The notes: a model not told the origin generated them from the letters alone. 64,000 nucleotides of DNA from Afipia clevelandensis ATCC 49720 (GCF_000336555.1 NZ_KB375281.1:2964926-3028925), one strand, 5' to 3'; shown: positions 40,033 through 49,409, counted from the stretch's first letter. Numbers and translations are program-made.

Positions 40033-41523
40033 ATGTCCTATCTGAACTCGAGACAGAAACTCATCCTGTCGGCGGCGCTCGATGCCCCGCCCAAAGCGCT
40101 GGAGTCGTTCAAGGCCTGGCAGAATGAAGTCAGGCTCGACGATATCGATGGCGCGGGCATACGCCTCGTCCCGCTGATCTACAAGAATATCGGACGAAGT
40201 ATTCCGGACAAGGATGTTGCGGGCCGCCTGAAAGGCATCAGCCGCTATACCTGGATCAGAAACAGCTACCGGGTCGATCTCTGCGCGCGTCTGCTCGGTC
40301 AGTTGAACAGCAGGGGCGTCTCCTCCGTTCTGCTCAAAGGGAGTGCCCTCATGGCCGGGATCACCGACGATCTCAGCACACGGCAGATGGGCGATTGCGA
40401 TCTTCTCGTTGCAGACCGGGATAAACACGTCGCCTTTGAAGCGATTGAGCGGGAAGGCATGCGTACGGTTCCGGCAAACTGGGCCGCGTTGAGTGAACCC
40501 GAGCGGGAATCGTTTCACGGGCTGACGTTTGAGATTCCCGACAAGCTACAGGACGCTATCGACCTGCACTGGCGCCCGCTGCGTGAAGTCACGAGCCTCG
40601 AACTGACGGACCGCTTTTTCAAGCATGCCCGTCCTGTTGTGGTCTATGGCCAGCAGACCCACATTCCCTGCGCCGAGCACATGCTGCTTCACTGCCTGGT
40701 TCATGGCGGCGAGGCGGATACTCGTGTGTCTTACGATTGGATCGCCGACGCTTTCCTGATCAGCAAATTTGCCGGTAATAATCTCGACTGGCGCCTGTTC
40801 GCAAGAACCGCACTTGACTTCCGGCTTGGCGCACTTGCCCGGCATGCGCTCGAAACCCTTCAGAAAGAAACCACGATCGACGTTCCACAAACTGCATGGG
40901 ACGAACTTAAGTCCGCCCCGATGACGTTTTCCGACCGGCTGGAAGCAAGGTATCGCGGAAAGCAAGACAAGCAGCACACCGCCGTTACGGAGACGGTTCG
41001 GCTGCTGCAATCTGTCCGACGTTCCAGCCCTCAGAATGCCGAGTTGCCGTTCACGCGCGCGCTCGGAAAAATGTGGCGGCTTTTCGCGACCGGATTTGTG
41101 GACGCGAGAACCAGCGGCCCGCGCAGCCGGGACGATGAAGTCTCGTATCCGACCGGATGGCACTATCAGGAAAGCACAGGCCGCTGGACTGCGGCCCGGC
41201 TGTCATCCGTTTGCCTTTCCAGAAGCCCGGAAAAGGAGTTCGGCGACGTTCTCCGCGTCACGGTCCGGTCGCCGCGATGGCAAGTCTTCGCCATCGCCAG
41301 CGGCTGGAGACTTTTAGTTCTGAGGCCGACATTCTCCGGCGGAGAAATTGCCGTCAGCGCGCATCTGCCGCCAACCTTGCGCCGCAAGACCGCCCTCAGC
41401 CTGCAATTTTTCGTTCTGCGACTCTGGTCTCCCGCCCGCCGCAGCAGCTCTCGCGATTTACGCTGGCTGGGCATTTTCGTCGGAAACATTCGCACGGCAT
41501 CTTCCAAACATACTGCTGACTGA
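40033..41523 (+). CDS. PF14907-type nucleotidyltransferase with C-terminal accessory domain
   Basis: A 496-residue protein. The nucleotidyltransferase core has VLLKGSALMAG (K102, S104) and MGDCDLLV with the metal aspartates D121 and D123, followed by IDLHW (177-180) and HCLVHGGEADTRVSYDWIAD, the usual pattern of the uncharacterised NTP_transf_5 family. Residues about 370-496 carry a separate module starting GWHYQESTGRWTAARLS, which recalls the WxxxE-x-x-G-x-W-T modules of surface-polysaccharide proteins. Members of this family occur in lasso-peptide loci with HprK-like kinases. It is divergent from the PqqD-HprK-GT2 operon. It may nucleotidylate the peptide or sugar; not known. Confidence 0.75.
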   Translation: MSYLNSRQKLILSAALDAPPKALESFKAWQNEVRLDDIDGAGIRLVPLIYKNIGRSIPDKDVAGRLKGISRYTWIRNSYRVDLCARLLGQLNSRGVSSVLLKGSALMAGITDDLSTRQMGDCDLLVADRDKHVAFEAIEREGMRTVPANWAALSEPERESFHGLTFEIPDKLQDAIDLHWRPLREVTSLELTDRFFKHARPVVVYGQQTHIPCAEHMLLHCLVHGGEADTRVSYDWIADAFLISKFAGNNLDWRLFARTALDFRLGALARHALETLQKETTIDVPQTAWDELKSAPMTFSDRLEARYRGKQDKQHTAVTETVRLLQSVRRSSPQNAELPFTRALGKMWRLFATGFVDARTSGPRSRDDEVSYPTGWHYQESTGRWTAARLSSVCLSRSPEKEFGDVLRVTVRSPRWQVFAIASGWRLLVLRPTFSGGEIAVSAHLPPTLRRKTALSLQFFVLRLWSPARRSSSRDLRWLGIFVGNIRTASSKHTAD

Positions 41524-41544
41524 AGCATCGTCTCGCGAAGACCG

Positions 41545-42654
41545 CTACGACGCCTTTTTATCCTTGGCTTTCTTGTCCTTCGCCTCGGCCTTGTCGGCTT
41601 TCTTGCGGTTGGTGAAGCGCGCGTTGCCAAGACCGGTGCCGATGGTCAACACGCCCCAGCGCGCGTAATCCTGCATGAAGGGAATTTCGCTCAATCCCTG
41701 CACCACGCCATCGTTGTGCATGAGCACCGCCGTATCGTGATCGCCGATGGTGGGGATCAGCTCGATCAGACTTGCCGGCAGATTGAATTTACTGCTCTCC
41801 CAGTTTCCCGGCAGATTCTGCGCGCCCTTTTCGATGGAGCCGTCCGCGTTGATCGCGCCGGGACATGACAAGCCAATAAACGGCGCAAGTTTCAGGCCCT
41901 CCTCCTCCGCTTCCTTCAGCAATCCCTTCAGCATGTTCGCCAGCTTCTTCACCGCGCCTTCGCGGGTCGGCTCATCGTCCGCGTGGCGCCAGAGCTCGGA
42001 CTTCCACACCGACGCCTTCGACAAGTCCGGTGTTTTCTTCTGGCGCGTCTCAACCACGCCGCAGCGAATGTTGGTACCGCCGATATCGACGCTAAGGATG
42101 CTGTCGTGGCCCTCGAAAATCCACGACGGCGCCAGATGGGCGCATCCGATCAGCGCCGCCTCATCGGGATGAAAGCGGATCGGGATCAGGCTGACCTTCG
42201 CGCCATCGGCCTTGAGGATGATGTCGGCCCGGGCAATCGCCAGCTCGCCGATCCGGCTTTGCCGGAAACCACCGCCGACAATGATCGCCTCGGTCTTGTC
42301 CCACGCCTTGGTCTTGAGAAAGCGGGACGTGACATAGGCCAGTTCCTGAGCGAATTCCTCGATCGCGCTATGGACCAGCGCCGCCGCCTCGACGTCGTCG
42401 CCCACAAGGATGCTGTCCAGGGTCTTCTTGCTGATGTCCTCGGTCGATTTCGCACCGAACGGGTCTTCGTCATTTTTCTTTAATGGTTTCCGCCACTTAT
42501 CGAGAATATTCTGAAACGCGCCCTTGCTGGCGCGGTCACCCAGGAAGCCGTCCTCGTCCTTGAGCTCGATATTGTAGCTGTCGATATCCACGGACGGCAG
42601 CCGCGCCGCCCCATGCTTGCCAATCCCGGCGGTTGCCAGCGTGTCCTCAGCCAT
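41545..42654 (-). CDS. ROK-family sugar kinase-like protein with permuted motif order
   Basis: A 369-residue protein. The ATP-binding DIGGTN (190-195), the NLPGNW substrate loop (280-285), the catalytic D315 (HND) and GTGLGN (339-345) are all ROK motifs, but they lie in the second half. The adenosine-side motif IIVGGGFRQSRIGE (124-137) and DEAALIGCAHL (164-174), which end a normal ROK kinase, here precede DIGGTN. The gene therefore looks circularly permuted. The last 19 residues are a Lys-rich tail. It probably phosphorylates a hexose or aminosugar, but no sugar pathway gene adjoins it. It is divergent from rplU. Confidence 0.8.
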   Translation of the reverse strand: MAEDTLATAGIGKHGAARLPSVDIDSYNIELKDEDGFLGDRASKGAFQNILDKWRKPLKKNDEDPFGAKSTEDISKKTLDSILVGDDVEAAALVHSAIEEFAQELAYVTSRFLKTKAWDKTEAIIVGGGFRQSRIGELAIARADIILKADGAKVSLIPIRFHPDEAALIGCAHLAPSWIFEGHDSILSVDIGGTNIRCGVVETRQKKTPDLSKASVWKSELWRHADDEPTREGAVKKLANMLKGLLKEAEEEGLKLAPFIGLSCPGAINADGSIEKGAQNLPGNWESSKFNLPASLIELIPTIGDHDTAVLMHNDGVVQGLSEIPFMQDYARWGVLTIGTGLGNARFTNRKKADKAEAKDKKAKDKKAS

Positions 42655-42803
42655 CCAGAAAGCCCCTTGTCTGTTGCCGGGGATAACGGCGAGGGAACAG
42701 GAAGGTTTCGGGCACCGGATGACCCGGCGGCGCGCCAGCGCTCAAACGCCCGGAAAATCGGCCCAAACCACGCGAAAATGGCCGGTTTTCCGGGCACTTT
42801 TCC

Positions 42804-42831
42804 TTGACTCACCGGTCGCCCCGGCTATAAC
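42804..42831 (+). promoter_or_regulatory. Housekeeping-sigma promoter of rplU-rpmA
   Basis: TTGACT (42804-42809), a 16-base spacer, TATAAC (42826-42831). It is the best -35/-10 pair in the region and points toward rplU. Transcription would begin near 42838. Confidence 0.68.
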
Positions 42832-42841
42832 ACCCGCAACC

Positions 42842-42873
42842 CGGCGCGGGAGTTTCTCGCGCCGTTTGTTTTT
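42842..42873 (+). terminator. Terminator-like hairpin in the rplU leader (candidate attenuator)
   Basis: CGGCGCGGG (42842-42850) pairs with CTCGCGCCG (42856-42864), nine pairs with one G-U, followed by TTTGTTTTT. No plus-strand gene ends here: the upstream neighbour is divergent. The structure therefore sits at the start of the rplU transcript and may regulate or stabilise it. Confidence 0.55.
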
Positions 42874-42987
42874 GCGTGGCATGGCCTCGACGCCGTAGCG
42901 ACGCAGATCATTGAACCCTTAGCGACTGAACAAGAAGCCGGCCCGGATCAATCCGAGCGCCGGGATTGAACACGAAGGATAAAAACG

Positions 42988-43479
42988 ATGTTCGCAGTCA
43001 TCAAAACCGGCGGCCGGCAGTTCCGCGTCGTTCCGGATGATGTCCTTGAGATTGGCAAGATCGCCGGCGATGTCGGCACGATCGTGCAGCTTGGTGAAGT
43101 GTTGGTGGTGGGCGGCGACACGCCGGTCCTCGGTGCTCCGTTCGTCAGCGGCGCGTCGGTGGCGGCTGAAGTGCTCGACCACAAGCGTGGCGCGAAGGTC
43201 ATCGCCTTCAAGAAGCGCCGCCGCAAGAATTCAAAGCGCAAGCGCGGCTATCGCGACGAAATCACGGTGATCCGCGTCACCGAGATTCTGACCGACGGCA
43301 AGGCCCCGAGCGTGGGTCCGCGCCCGAAGAAGGCAAAGGCCGAAGCACCAGCCGCTGAGGGTGATGCTCCTGCCAAGGCTGCGAAGAAGGCTCCGGCCAA
43401 GAAAGCCGCAGCTCCGAAGGCTGCAGCGAAGGCTCCCGCCAAGAAGGCTGCGCCGAAGGCAAAGAGCGACAAAAAGTGA
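42988..43479 (+). CDS. rplU: 50S ribosomal protein L21 with Ala/Lys-rich C-terminal extension
   Basis: A 163-residue L21. Residues 1-103 are the standard ribosomal domain (MFAVIKTGGRQFRV at the start, GYRDEITVIRVTEI at the end of the core). Residues 104-163 are an extension made almost wholly of Ala, Lys and Pro in AKKAPAKK-like units. This resembles histone H1-type tails and is seen in some Rhizobiales L21 proteins. L21 binds 23S rRNA domains in the 50S subunit. It is followed by rpmA after 56 bases, and expression is probably set by the promoter at 42804 and the leader hairpin. Confidence 0.95.
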   Translation: MFAVIKTGGRQFRVVPDDVLEIGKIAGDVGTIVQLGEVLVVGGDTPVLGAPFVSGASVAAEVLDHKRGAKVIAFKKRRRKNSKRKRGYRDEITVIRVTEILTDGKAPSVGPRPKKAKAEAPAAEGDAPAKAAKKAPAKKAAAPKAAAKAPAKKAAPKAKSDKK

Positions 43480-43535
43480 AATGATTCCGTCAAGGAATCG
43501 GTCTATAGACTAGACACAAGTTTGGAGACGGAGCG

Positions 43536-43805
43536 ATGGCTCACAAAAAAGCAGGCGGTTCTTCGCGCAACGGGCGCGACTCGGCTGGCAAGCGCCTCGG
43601 TGTGAAGGCGTTCGGCGGTCAGCATGTGATTCCGGGCAATATCATTGCCCGCCAGCGCGGCACGACCTGGCACCCTGGCCAGAACGTCGGCATGGGCACC
43701 GATCACACCATCTTCGCCAAGGTCGAAGGCCGCGTGGAATTCCGCGCCAAAGCCAACGGCCGCACGTACATCTCGGTTCTTCCGATGGTGGACGCGGCTG
43801 AATAA
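43536..43805 (+). CDS. rpmA: 50S ribosomal protein L27
   Basis: An 89-residue L27. [20 protein letters not shown] is the flexible N-terminal tail that reaches the peptidyl-transferase centre, and [17 protein letters not shown] is the family signature. The tail starts directly with MAHKKAGG, so no cleaved extension as in Firmicutes is present. It is co-transcribed with rplU, with a terminator about 60 bases after its stop. Confidence 0.97.
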   Translation: MAHKKAGGSSRNGRDSAGKRLGVKAFGGQHVIPGNIIARQRGTTWHPGQNVGMGTDHTIFAKVEGRVEFRAKANGRTYISVLPMVDAAE

Positions 43806-43864
43806 ACGGTAGACACATCGCGTCTGCCGGATCTCGTTGAACCGGCAGAGCGCCAGAAGGCTCG

Positions 43865-43897
43865 AAAGGGGAGACGGGTAAACCGGCCTCCCCTTTT
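43865..43897 (+). terminator. Intrinsic terminator after rpmA
   Basis: AAAGGGGAG (43865-43873) and CTCCCCTTTT (43888-43897) form a 9-bp stem with a U-run, between rpmA and the GNAT gene. The loop includes a smaller CGGGTAAACCGG stem. Confidence 0.85.
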
Positions 43898-43939
43898 CGT
43901 TTGCGCTCGTGGGGGGCGAGCACATCAAGGAGCCTGACC

Positions 43940-44527
43940 ATGCTGCTGGAAAAGCCGACACCCACCTTGCGGGAATCAAGAGCCGTCGTCCTCGAGACCG
44001 ATCGGCTGGTCCTTCGTCAGCCGACACTCGCGGACGTAAAAGCCATTGCGCATGTCGTGGGTGACAAGCGCGTGTCGATCAATCTGCGCCGCGTGCCGCA
44101 TCCCTATACGGCCGAGGATGCCATCAGCTTCGTCACTACCATCGCCGCCACCATCGACACGGTGTTTCTGGTCGAGCGCGAACGCACGGTGGTCGGGCTG
44201 GTCGGCGTGAGCTGGGAAGACGAAAGCGCGCCGGAACTCGGCTACTGCTTCGGTGTCGAGCACTGGGGCAAGGGCTATGCCACGGAAGCCGCGCGTGCCG
44301 TCATCGACTACGCTTTCGAGGAATTCGCCATCGACCAGTTGCTGGCAGGCGCCCGCGTGCTGAACCCTGCGTCACGCCATGTGCTGGAGAAGTGCGGCTT
44401 CCAGTGGACCGGCGTCGAACTGCACCGATTTCTCGCGCTTGGATCGTCGACACCGGTCGACCGCTTCAAGCTGGAGCGCGGCGTGTGGTCGTCGATCAAG
44501 AGCTGGCACAACTCGACCAGGCGGTGA
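43940..44527 (+). CDS. GNAT-family N-acetyltransferase (RimJ-like)
   Basis: A 195-residue acetyltransferase of the RimJ/RimL subgroup: VLETDRLVLRQPTLADVKAI is the N-terminal signature. The acetyl-CoA pyrophosphate loop falls in GKGYATEAARAVIDYAFEEF. LNPASRHVLEKCGFQWTG is the closing V-shaped strand and helix. These enzymes acetylate protein N termini, amino acids or antibiotics; no substrate is evident. ATG 43940 is chosen over the longer frame from 43901 because AAGGAG lies about seven bases upstream. It stands alone between the rpmA terminator and a repeat element. Confidence 0.85.
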   Translation: MLLEKPTPTLRESRAVVLETDRLVLRQPTLADVKAIAHVVGDKRVSINLRRVPHPYTAEDAISFVTTIAATIDTVFLVERERTVVGLVGVSWEDESAPELGYCFGVEHWGKGYATEAARAVIDYAFEEFAIDQLLAGARVLNPASRHVLEKCGFQWTGVELHRFLALGSSTPVDRFKLERGVWSSIKSWHNSTRR

Positions 44528-44570
44528 CATTCGTTTCGTCATCCCGAGTGACGGACTGTAGCTAAGGTTC

Positions 44571-44654
44571 GTCATGGCCGGATTTATTCCGGCCATCCAC
44601 GTCTTTTGGCTGCTTTCACAAGGCGTGGATGCCCGGGACAAGCCCGGGCATGAC
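44571..44654. repeat. Short interspersed hairpin repeat, family A copy 2
   Basis: GTCATGGCCG starts the element, CCGGGCATGAC ends it, and GGCCATCCACGTCTTTTG lies inside, as in the copy at 1831-1918. GGCGTGGATGCCCGGGAC also pairs with the internal CATCCACG. It lies between the convergent GNAT and DMT exporter genes. Possible REP-like mobile hairpin; no coding capacity. Confidence 0.65.
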
Positions 44655-44744
44655 GGAAAAGATATCTTGCCTCCACTCATCGAACAAATTCGTCGCCTTT
44701 TGAGTCATATTCTGAGGTGCGAGCGGCGAGAGTGACCGCTAGGG

Positions 44745-45671
44745 TCACACCACCGTGGGCGGATTGGGCTCCGGCTCGCGGCGGGTCACCTTCTGCTCGC
44801 GGATGAAAATATAGATTCCCGCGCAGGCAACGATTCCCGCGCCGAGCATGGTGTTCGCCGATGGCACATCGCCGAACACCAGAAAGCCGAGCACAATGGC
44901 CCAGACGATCATCGTGTACTGAAACGGCGCGACCACGCTGGCCGGGGCGAGAATCAGCGAGCGATTGAGACAGAGCACGGCGGCGACGTTGACCACGCCG
45001 CTGATCAGCAGCGCCACCACCAGAATCCATGTCGGCTGGACAAAGATGAAGGCCGAAACGATCCCTCCGAACGCGAATGAACCGACCACCTGCGTGGTCG
45101 CGAGGAAGATGTTGGAGGTGCCGCGCACATAGCGTGTCACGATCATGAAGATCGACTGGCACAGGCACCCCGCCAGCGCGATCAGCGCTGGCCAGGAGAT
45201 CGCAGCCCCGGTCGGGCGCAGCGCGATCAGAACGCCGACAAAGCCCGCGGCGACGGCGCTCCAGCGCCGCCAGCCGACATGCTCGCGCAGGAAGATCGCC
45301 GAAAACGCCGTGACGAAAATCGGCGCGGCCAGATAGCAAGTGGTGGCGTCGGCGAGCGGAATATATTTGATCGCAGTGAAGAACAGCATGCCGTCCGAAA
45401 CCGACAGCATCATGCGCAACACCTGCAAGCCGGGTCTCGGCACGTTGCGCACAGCGGCAAAATTCTCTCGCGCGAGAAACGGCAGCAACGTCGCAATCGC
45501 CCCGAACCCGCGAATGAAAAAGAGCTGCGCCGGCGGATAGGCCGCCACCATCATCTTGCTGAAGACATTGACCAGCGAAAAGATTGTCATCGCCGCCAGC
45601 ATGAACAAAATGCCGGAGAGCGCGGACGACAGCGGCGTCGTGCGGCGAAAAAAGCGAGGCGGAAAATTCAT
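44745..45671 (-). CDS. DMT-superfamily (EamA) transporter 1
   Basis: A 308-residue membrane protein with ten predicted hydrophobic segments in two EamA repeats; each repeat contains the usual mid-membrane proline/glycine pattern (YLAAPIFVTAFSAIFLREHV and YTMIVWAIVLGFLVFGDVP). Members export amino acids or other metabolites. It closely parallels the upstream gene on the same strand (for example LADATTCYLAAPIFVTA against LADVITYYLAAPIFVTA), which marks a tandem duplication. ATG 45671 begins the family-like N terminus; the frame is open further upstream. The substrate is unknown. Confidence 0.86.
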   Translation of the reverse strand: MNFPPRFFRRTTPLSSALSGILFMLAAMTIFSLVNVFSKMMVAAYPPAQLFFIRGFGAIATLLPFLARENFAAVRNVPRPGLQVLRMMLSVSDGMLFFTAIKYIPLADATTCYLAAPIFVTAFSAIFLREHVGWRRWSAVAAGFVGVLIALRPTGAAISWPALIALAGCLCQSIFMIVTRYVRGTSNIFLATTQVVGSFAFGGIVSAFIFVQPTWILVVALLISGVVNVAAVLCLNRSLILAPASVVAPFQYTMIVWAIVLGFLVFGDVPSANTMLGAGIVACAGIYIFIREQKVTRREPEPNPPTVV

Positions 45672-45845
45672 CGGCAATGGCAGGCGCTGGACAGGATGAA
45701 AGACAACGCAATGACCGCACAACGCAATCGGTCCTGATTAGAAAGCAACCGGTCCGCGCGCAACCGCCAGAAACGCAGCCCGTTTCGCGCGGCCATGCTT
45801 TGAAGCAGAGCCTTGCGAGTTTGCCTTGAAAGTTCGCCCTGGGAG

Positions 45846-46766
45846 TCAGCCCGGCGGCGGCACCACCACCGGCTCCTCCCGCACGAGATCGCGCTCGCGC
45901 AGGAAAATATAGAGGCCGGCGAGAATGATGACCGCGGCGCCCACCAGCATCGCCGCTGAGGGCACGTCGCCGAAGACGACATAGCCGAAGATCACCGCCC
46001 AGATGATCATGGTGTACTGGTAAGGCGTCACAACGCTGGCGGGCGCCAGCTTGAGCGAGCGGTTGACGCACATCGCCGCTCCGATGGAGATACAGCCCGC
46101 GACGGCGAACAATCCGAAGTCCGGCAGGCTCGGCGTGATCCAGCCGAACGGCGCAACCACGATGCCGAACAGCAGCGTTCCGCAGAATTGCGCCGTGGTC
46201 AGAACCACGTCCGGCGTACCGCGCAACGAACGGGTGATGATCATCAGCGCGGCGAATGACGCGCTGCCGGCCAGCGCGATCATCGCCGGCCAGCTAAACG
46301 CCTGTGTGGACGGACGCAACGCGATCATCACGCCGGCGAAACCGACCATGATCGCACTCCAGCGCCGCCAGCCGACCTTCTCGCCGAGGAAGATCGCCGA
46401 CGCCGCGGTAACGAAAATCGGGGCTGCAAGATAGTAGGTGATGACGTCCGCGAGAGGCAGATAAACCGACGCCGCGAAAAATGCTGCGACCTCCAGTGTC
46501 GACAGCACCACACGAACCACCTGCAGTCCGGGGCGCTGGATGGTCCGGAACGCGGCGCGATTCTGCCAGATCGCCGGCGACAGCAGGACGAGGCTGGCGG
46601 CGGCGCGCAGCAGAAGCAACTGGCCGACCGAATAGGTCGCGACGATGAATTTCCCCAGCGCATCGCCGAACGAAAACATCCAGACCGCAAGCAGCATCAG
46701 CGCGATGCCCGCAAGCGTGGCGGACCGGTTCCCGGCGTCGGCGGAGATCTTTGCAAGCACGGACAT
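45846..46766 (-). CDS. DMT-superfamily (EamA) transporter 2
   Basis: A 306-residue, ten-segment EamA transporter and the upstream paralogue of the 44745 gene. SVYLPLADVITYYLAAPIFVTAASAIFLGEKVGWRRW (start and end of the first repeat boundary) and PASVVTPYQYTMIIWAVIFGYVVFGDVPS match the neighbour segment for segment, with the same closing AGLYIFLRERDLV. The 174-base gap between the two genes suggests they are expressed separately or with a small spacer transcript. ATG 46766. Divergent from obgE. Cargo unknown. Confidence 0.86.
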   Translation of the reverse strand: MSVLAKISADAGNRSATLAGIALMLLAVWMFSFGDALGKFIVATYSVGQLLLLRAAASLVLLSPAIWQNRAAFRTIQRPGLQVVRVVLSTLEVAAFFAASVYLPLADVITYYLAAPIFVTAASAIFLGEKVGWRRWSAIMVGFAGVMIALRPSTQAFSWPAMIALAGSASFAALMIITRSLRGTPDVVLTTAQFCGTLLFGIVVAPFGWITPSLPDFGLFAVAGCISIGAAMCVNRSLKLAPASVVTPYQYTMIIWAVIFGYVVFGDVPSAAMLVGAAVIILAGLYIFLRERDLVREEPVVVPPPG

Positions 46767-46885
46767 GGGGGCGTTGCCGGATAGCGTTAATTCGTCAAAA
46801 AAGCGCGCGGAGGACGTCGTTTAGAAGGCGAATGGCGGTTCGGCAACCGTTACAAATGCAGGCTTTGTCGCCATATCCTGCATGA

Positions 46886-48067
<1,182 letters not shown>

Positions 48068-48112
48068 AACTTTCGCACGCATTTTATCACGATCACGTCA
48101 CGCTGTTGTCCG

Positions 48113-49261
48113 ATGTCGAATCCCAAACTTCAGAATTTCCGCCGCATCGTCGTCAAGGTCGGATCGTCGCTGCTGATTGATTCCGCAGCCGGTGAAGTCC
48201 GCGCAAGCTGGCTCGCCGCGCTCGCCGCCGATATCGCCAAGCTTCACAAAGCAGGCAAGGATGTGCTCGTGGTGTCGTCCGGCTCGATCGCGCTCGGTCG
48301 CAGCCGCCTCAAGCTACCGGGCGGCGCACTCAAGCTGGAAGAAAGTCAGGCCGCCGCCGCGGTGGGCCAGATCGAGCTCGCGCGCATCTGGTCCGGCGTG
48401 CTTGGCGATCACGGCATTGGCGCGGGACAGATTCTGGTCACGTTGCAGGACACCGAGGAGCGCCGCCGTTATCTCAACGCACGCTCGACCATCGCCAAAC
48501 TTCTCGAATGGCGCGCGGTGCCGGTGATCAACGAGAACGACACCGTCGCCACCAACGAAATCCGCTACGGCGACAACGACCGTCTCGCGGCGCGCGTCGC
48601 CACCATGACCAGTTCGGATCTTCTGATCCTGCTGTCGGACATCAACGGCCTCTACACCGCGCCGCCCTCCGCCAATCCGAACGCGAAGCTCATCCCGGTT
48701 GTCGAAGCCGTCACCGCCGACATCGAAGCCATGGCGGGCGCGGCGGAATCCGAACTATCGCGCGGCGGCATGCGCACCAAGATCGAGGCTGCGAAGATCG
48801 CAACCAGCGCGGGCACGCATATGCTCATTGCGTCGGGCAAGATCGAGCACCCGCTGCAGGCCATCGCCGATGGCGGACCCTGCACATGGTTTCTCACGCC
48901 CGCCAATCCGGTCACCGCGCGCAAGCGCTGGATCGCAGGATCGCTGGAGCCGAAGGGCACGCTCACCATCGACGCGGGCGCCGTCGCGGCGCTGCGCGCC
49001 GGCAAGAGCCTGCTCCCCGCCGGGGTGATCCGGGTGGATGGCCAGTTCGCGCGCGGTGATGCCGTGATCGTGCGCGGCCCGGACACCCATGAAATCGGGC
49101 GCGGCCTTGTGGCTTACGACGCGGAGAACGCCGAACTGATCAAGGGCCGGTCATCTTCCGATGCTGCGCAGATCCTCGGGATCAGCGGCCGGGCCGAGAT
49201 GATTCATCGCGACGATCTGGTGGTGGGTGGCCCGCGCGGCGGGACCGAGAGCGCGAAATAA
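48113..49261 (+). CDS. proB: Glutamate 5-kinase ProB with PUA domain
   Basis: A 382-residue enzyme for the first step of proline synthesis, phosphorylating glutamate at the gamma carboxylate. The amino-acid-kinase domain opens [14 protein letters not shown], with [11 protein letters not shown] and the [17 protein letters not shown] substrate loop. The PUA domain fills roughly 285-375 ([24 protein letters not shown] onward). ATG 48113 follows obgE by 45 bases; proA lies 148 bases downstream. ProB is normally feedback-inhibited by proline; the residues for this were not assessed. Confidence 0.95.
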   Translation: MSNPKLQNFRRIVVKVGSSLLIDSAAGEVRASWLAALAADIAKLHKAGKDVLVVSSGSIALGRSRLKLPGGALKLEESQAAAAVGQIELARIWSGVLGDHGIGAGQILVTLQDTEERRRYLNARSTIAKLLEWRAVPVINENDTVATNEIRYGDNDRLAARVATMTSSDLLILLSDINGLYTAPPSANPNAKLIPVVEAVTADIEAMAGAAESELSRGGMRTKIEAAKIATSAGTHMLIASGKIEHPLQAIADGGPCTWFLTPANPVTARKRWIAGSLEPKGTLTIDAGAVAALRAGKSLLPAGVIRVDGQFARGDAVIVRGPDTHEIGRGLVAYDAENAELIKGRSSSDAAQILGISGRAEMIHRDDLVVGGPRGGTESAK

Positions 49262-49288
49262 CAACCCGGCCAATGACCTAGCAGCGCC

Positions 49289-49305
49289 CTCGGCCATTGG
49301 CCGAG
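49289..49305. repeat. Short palindrome between proB and proA
   Basis: CTCGGCCATTGGCCGAG is a near-perfect 17-base palindrome (8-bp arms, one central base) 27 bases after the proB stop. It lacks a U-tract. It may act as an RNA stem at the proB 3' end. Confidence 0.4.
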
Positions 49306-49409
49306 CCGCGAATCCCGGTGTTTGGCAGCCATGTTCCCGACGCCTCGCCCGGCCAAAATTTCTGTGCTAGAGCATGGCCTTACGGAAATTGAACCTTACG
49401 TAGTGCGAC

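Larger units (their letters stand above)
42655..42987. other. Intergenic region and leader of the rplU-rpmA operon
   Basis: No gene is seen in these 333 bases. They hold the rplU promoter (42804-42831), a GC-rich hairpin with a U-tract at 42842-42873 and about 115 further bases of leader before the rplU ATG, including a second weaker GC-rich stem near 42932-42965. The divergent ROK gene must also start from here. Confidence 0.6.

Noticed and set aside
36496-41523. Genomic island inserted at tRNA-Ser(CGA)
   Set aside because: The cluster lies on the 5' side of the tRNA, no direct repeat of the tRNA 3' end was seen at its far border, and no integrase is present.
36769-41523. Canonical lasso-peptide biosynthetic locus
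   Set aside because: No asparagine-synthetase-like cyclase, transglutaminase-like protease or ABC exporter is present; only tailoring-type genes are.
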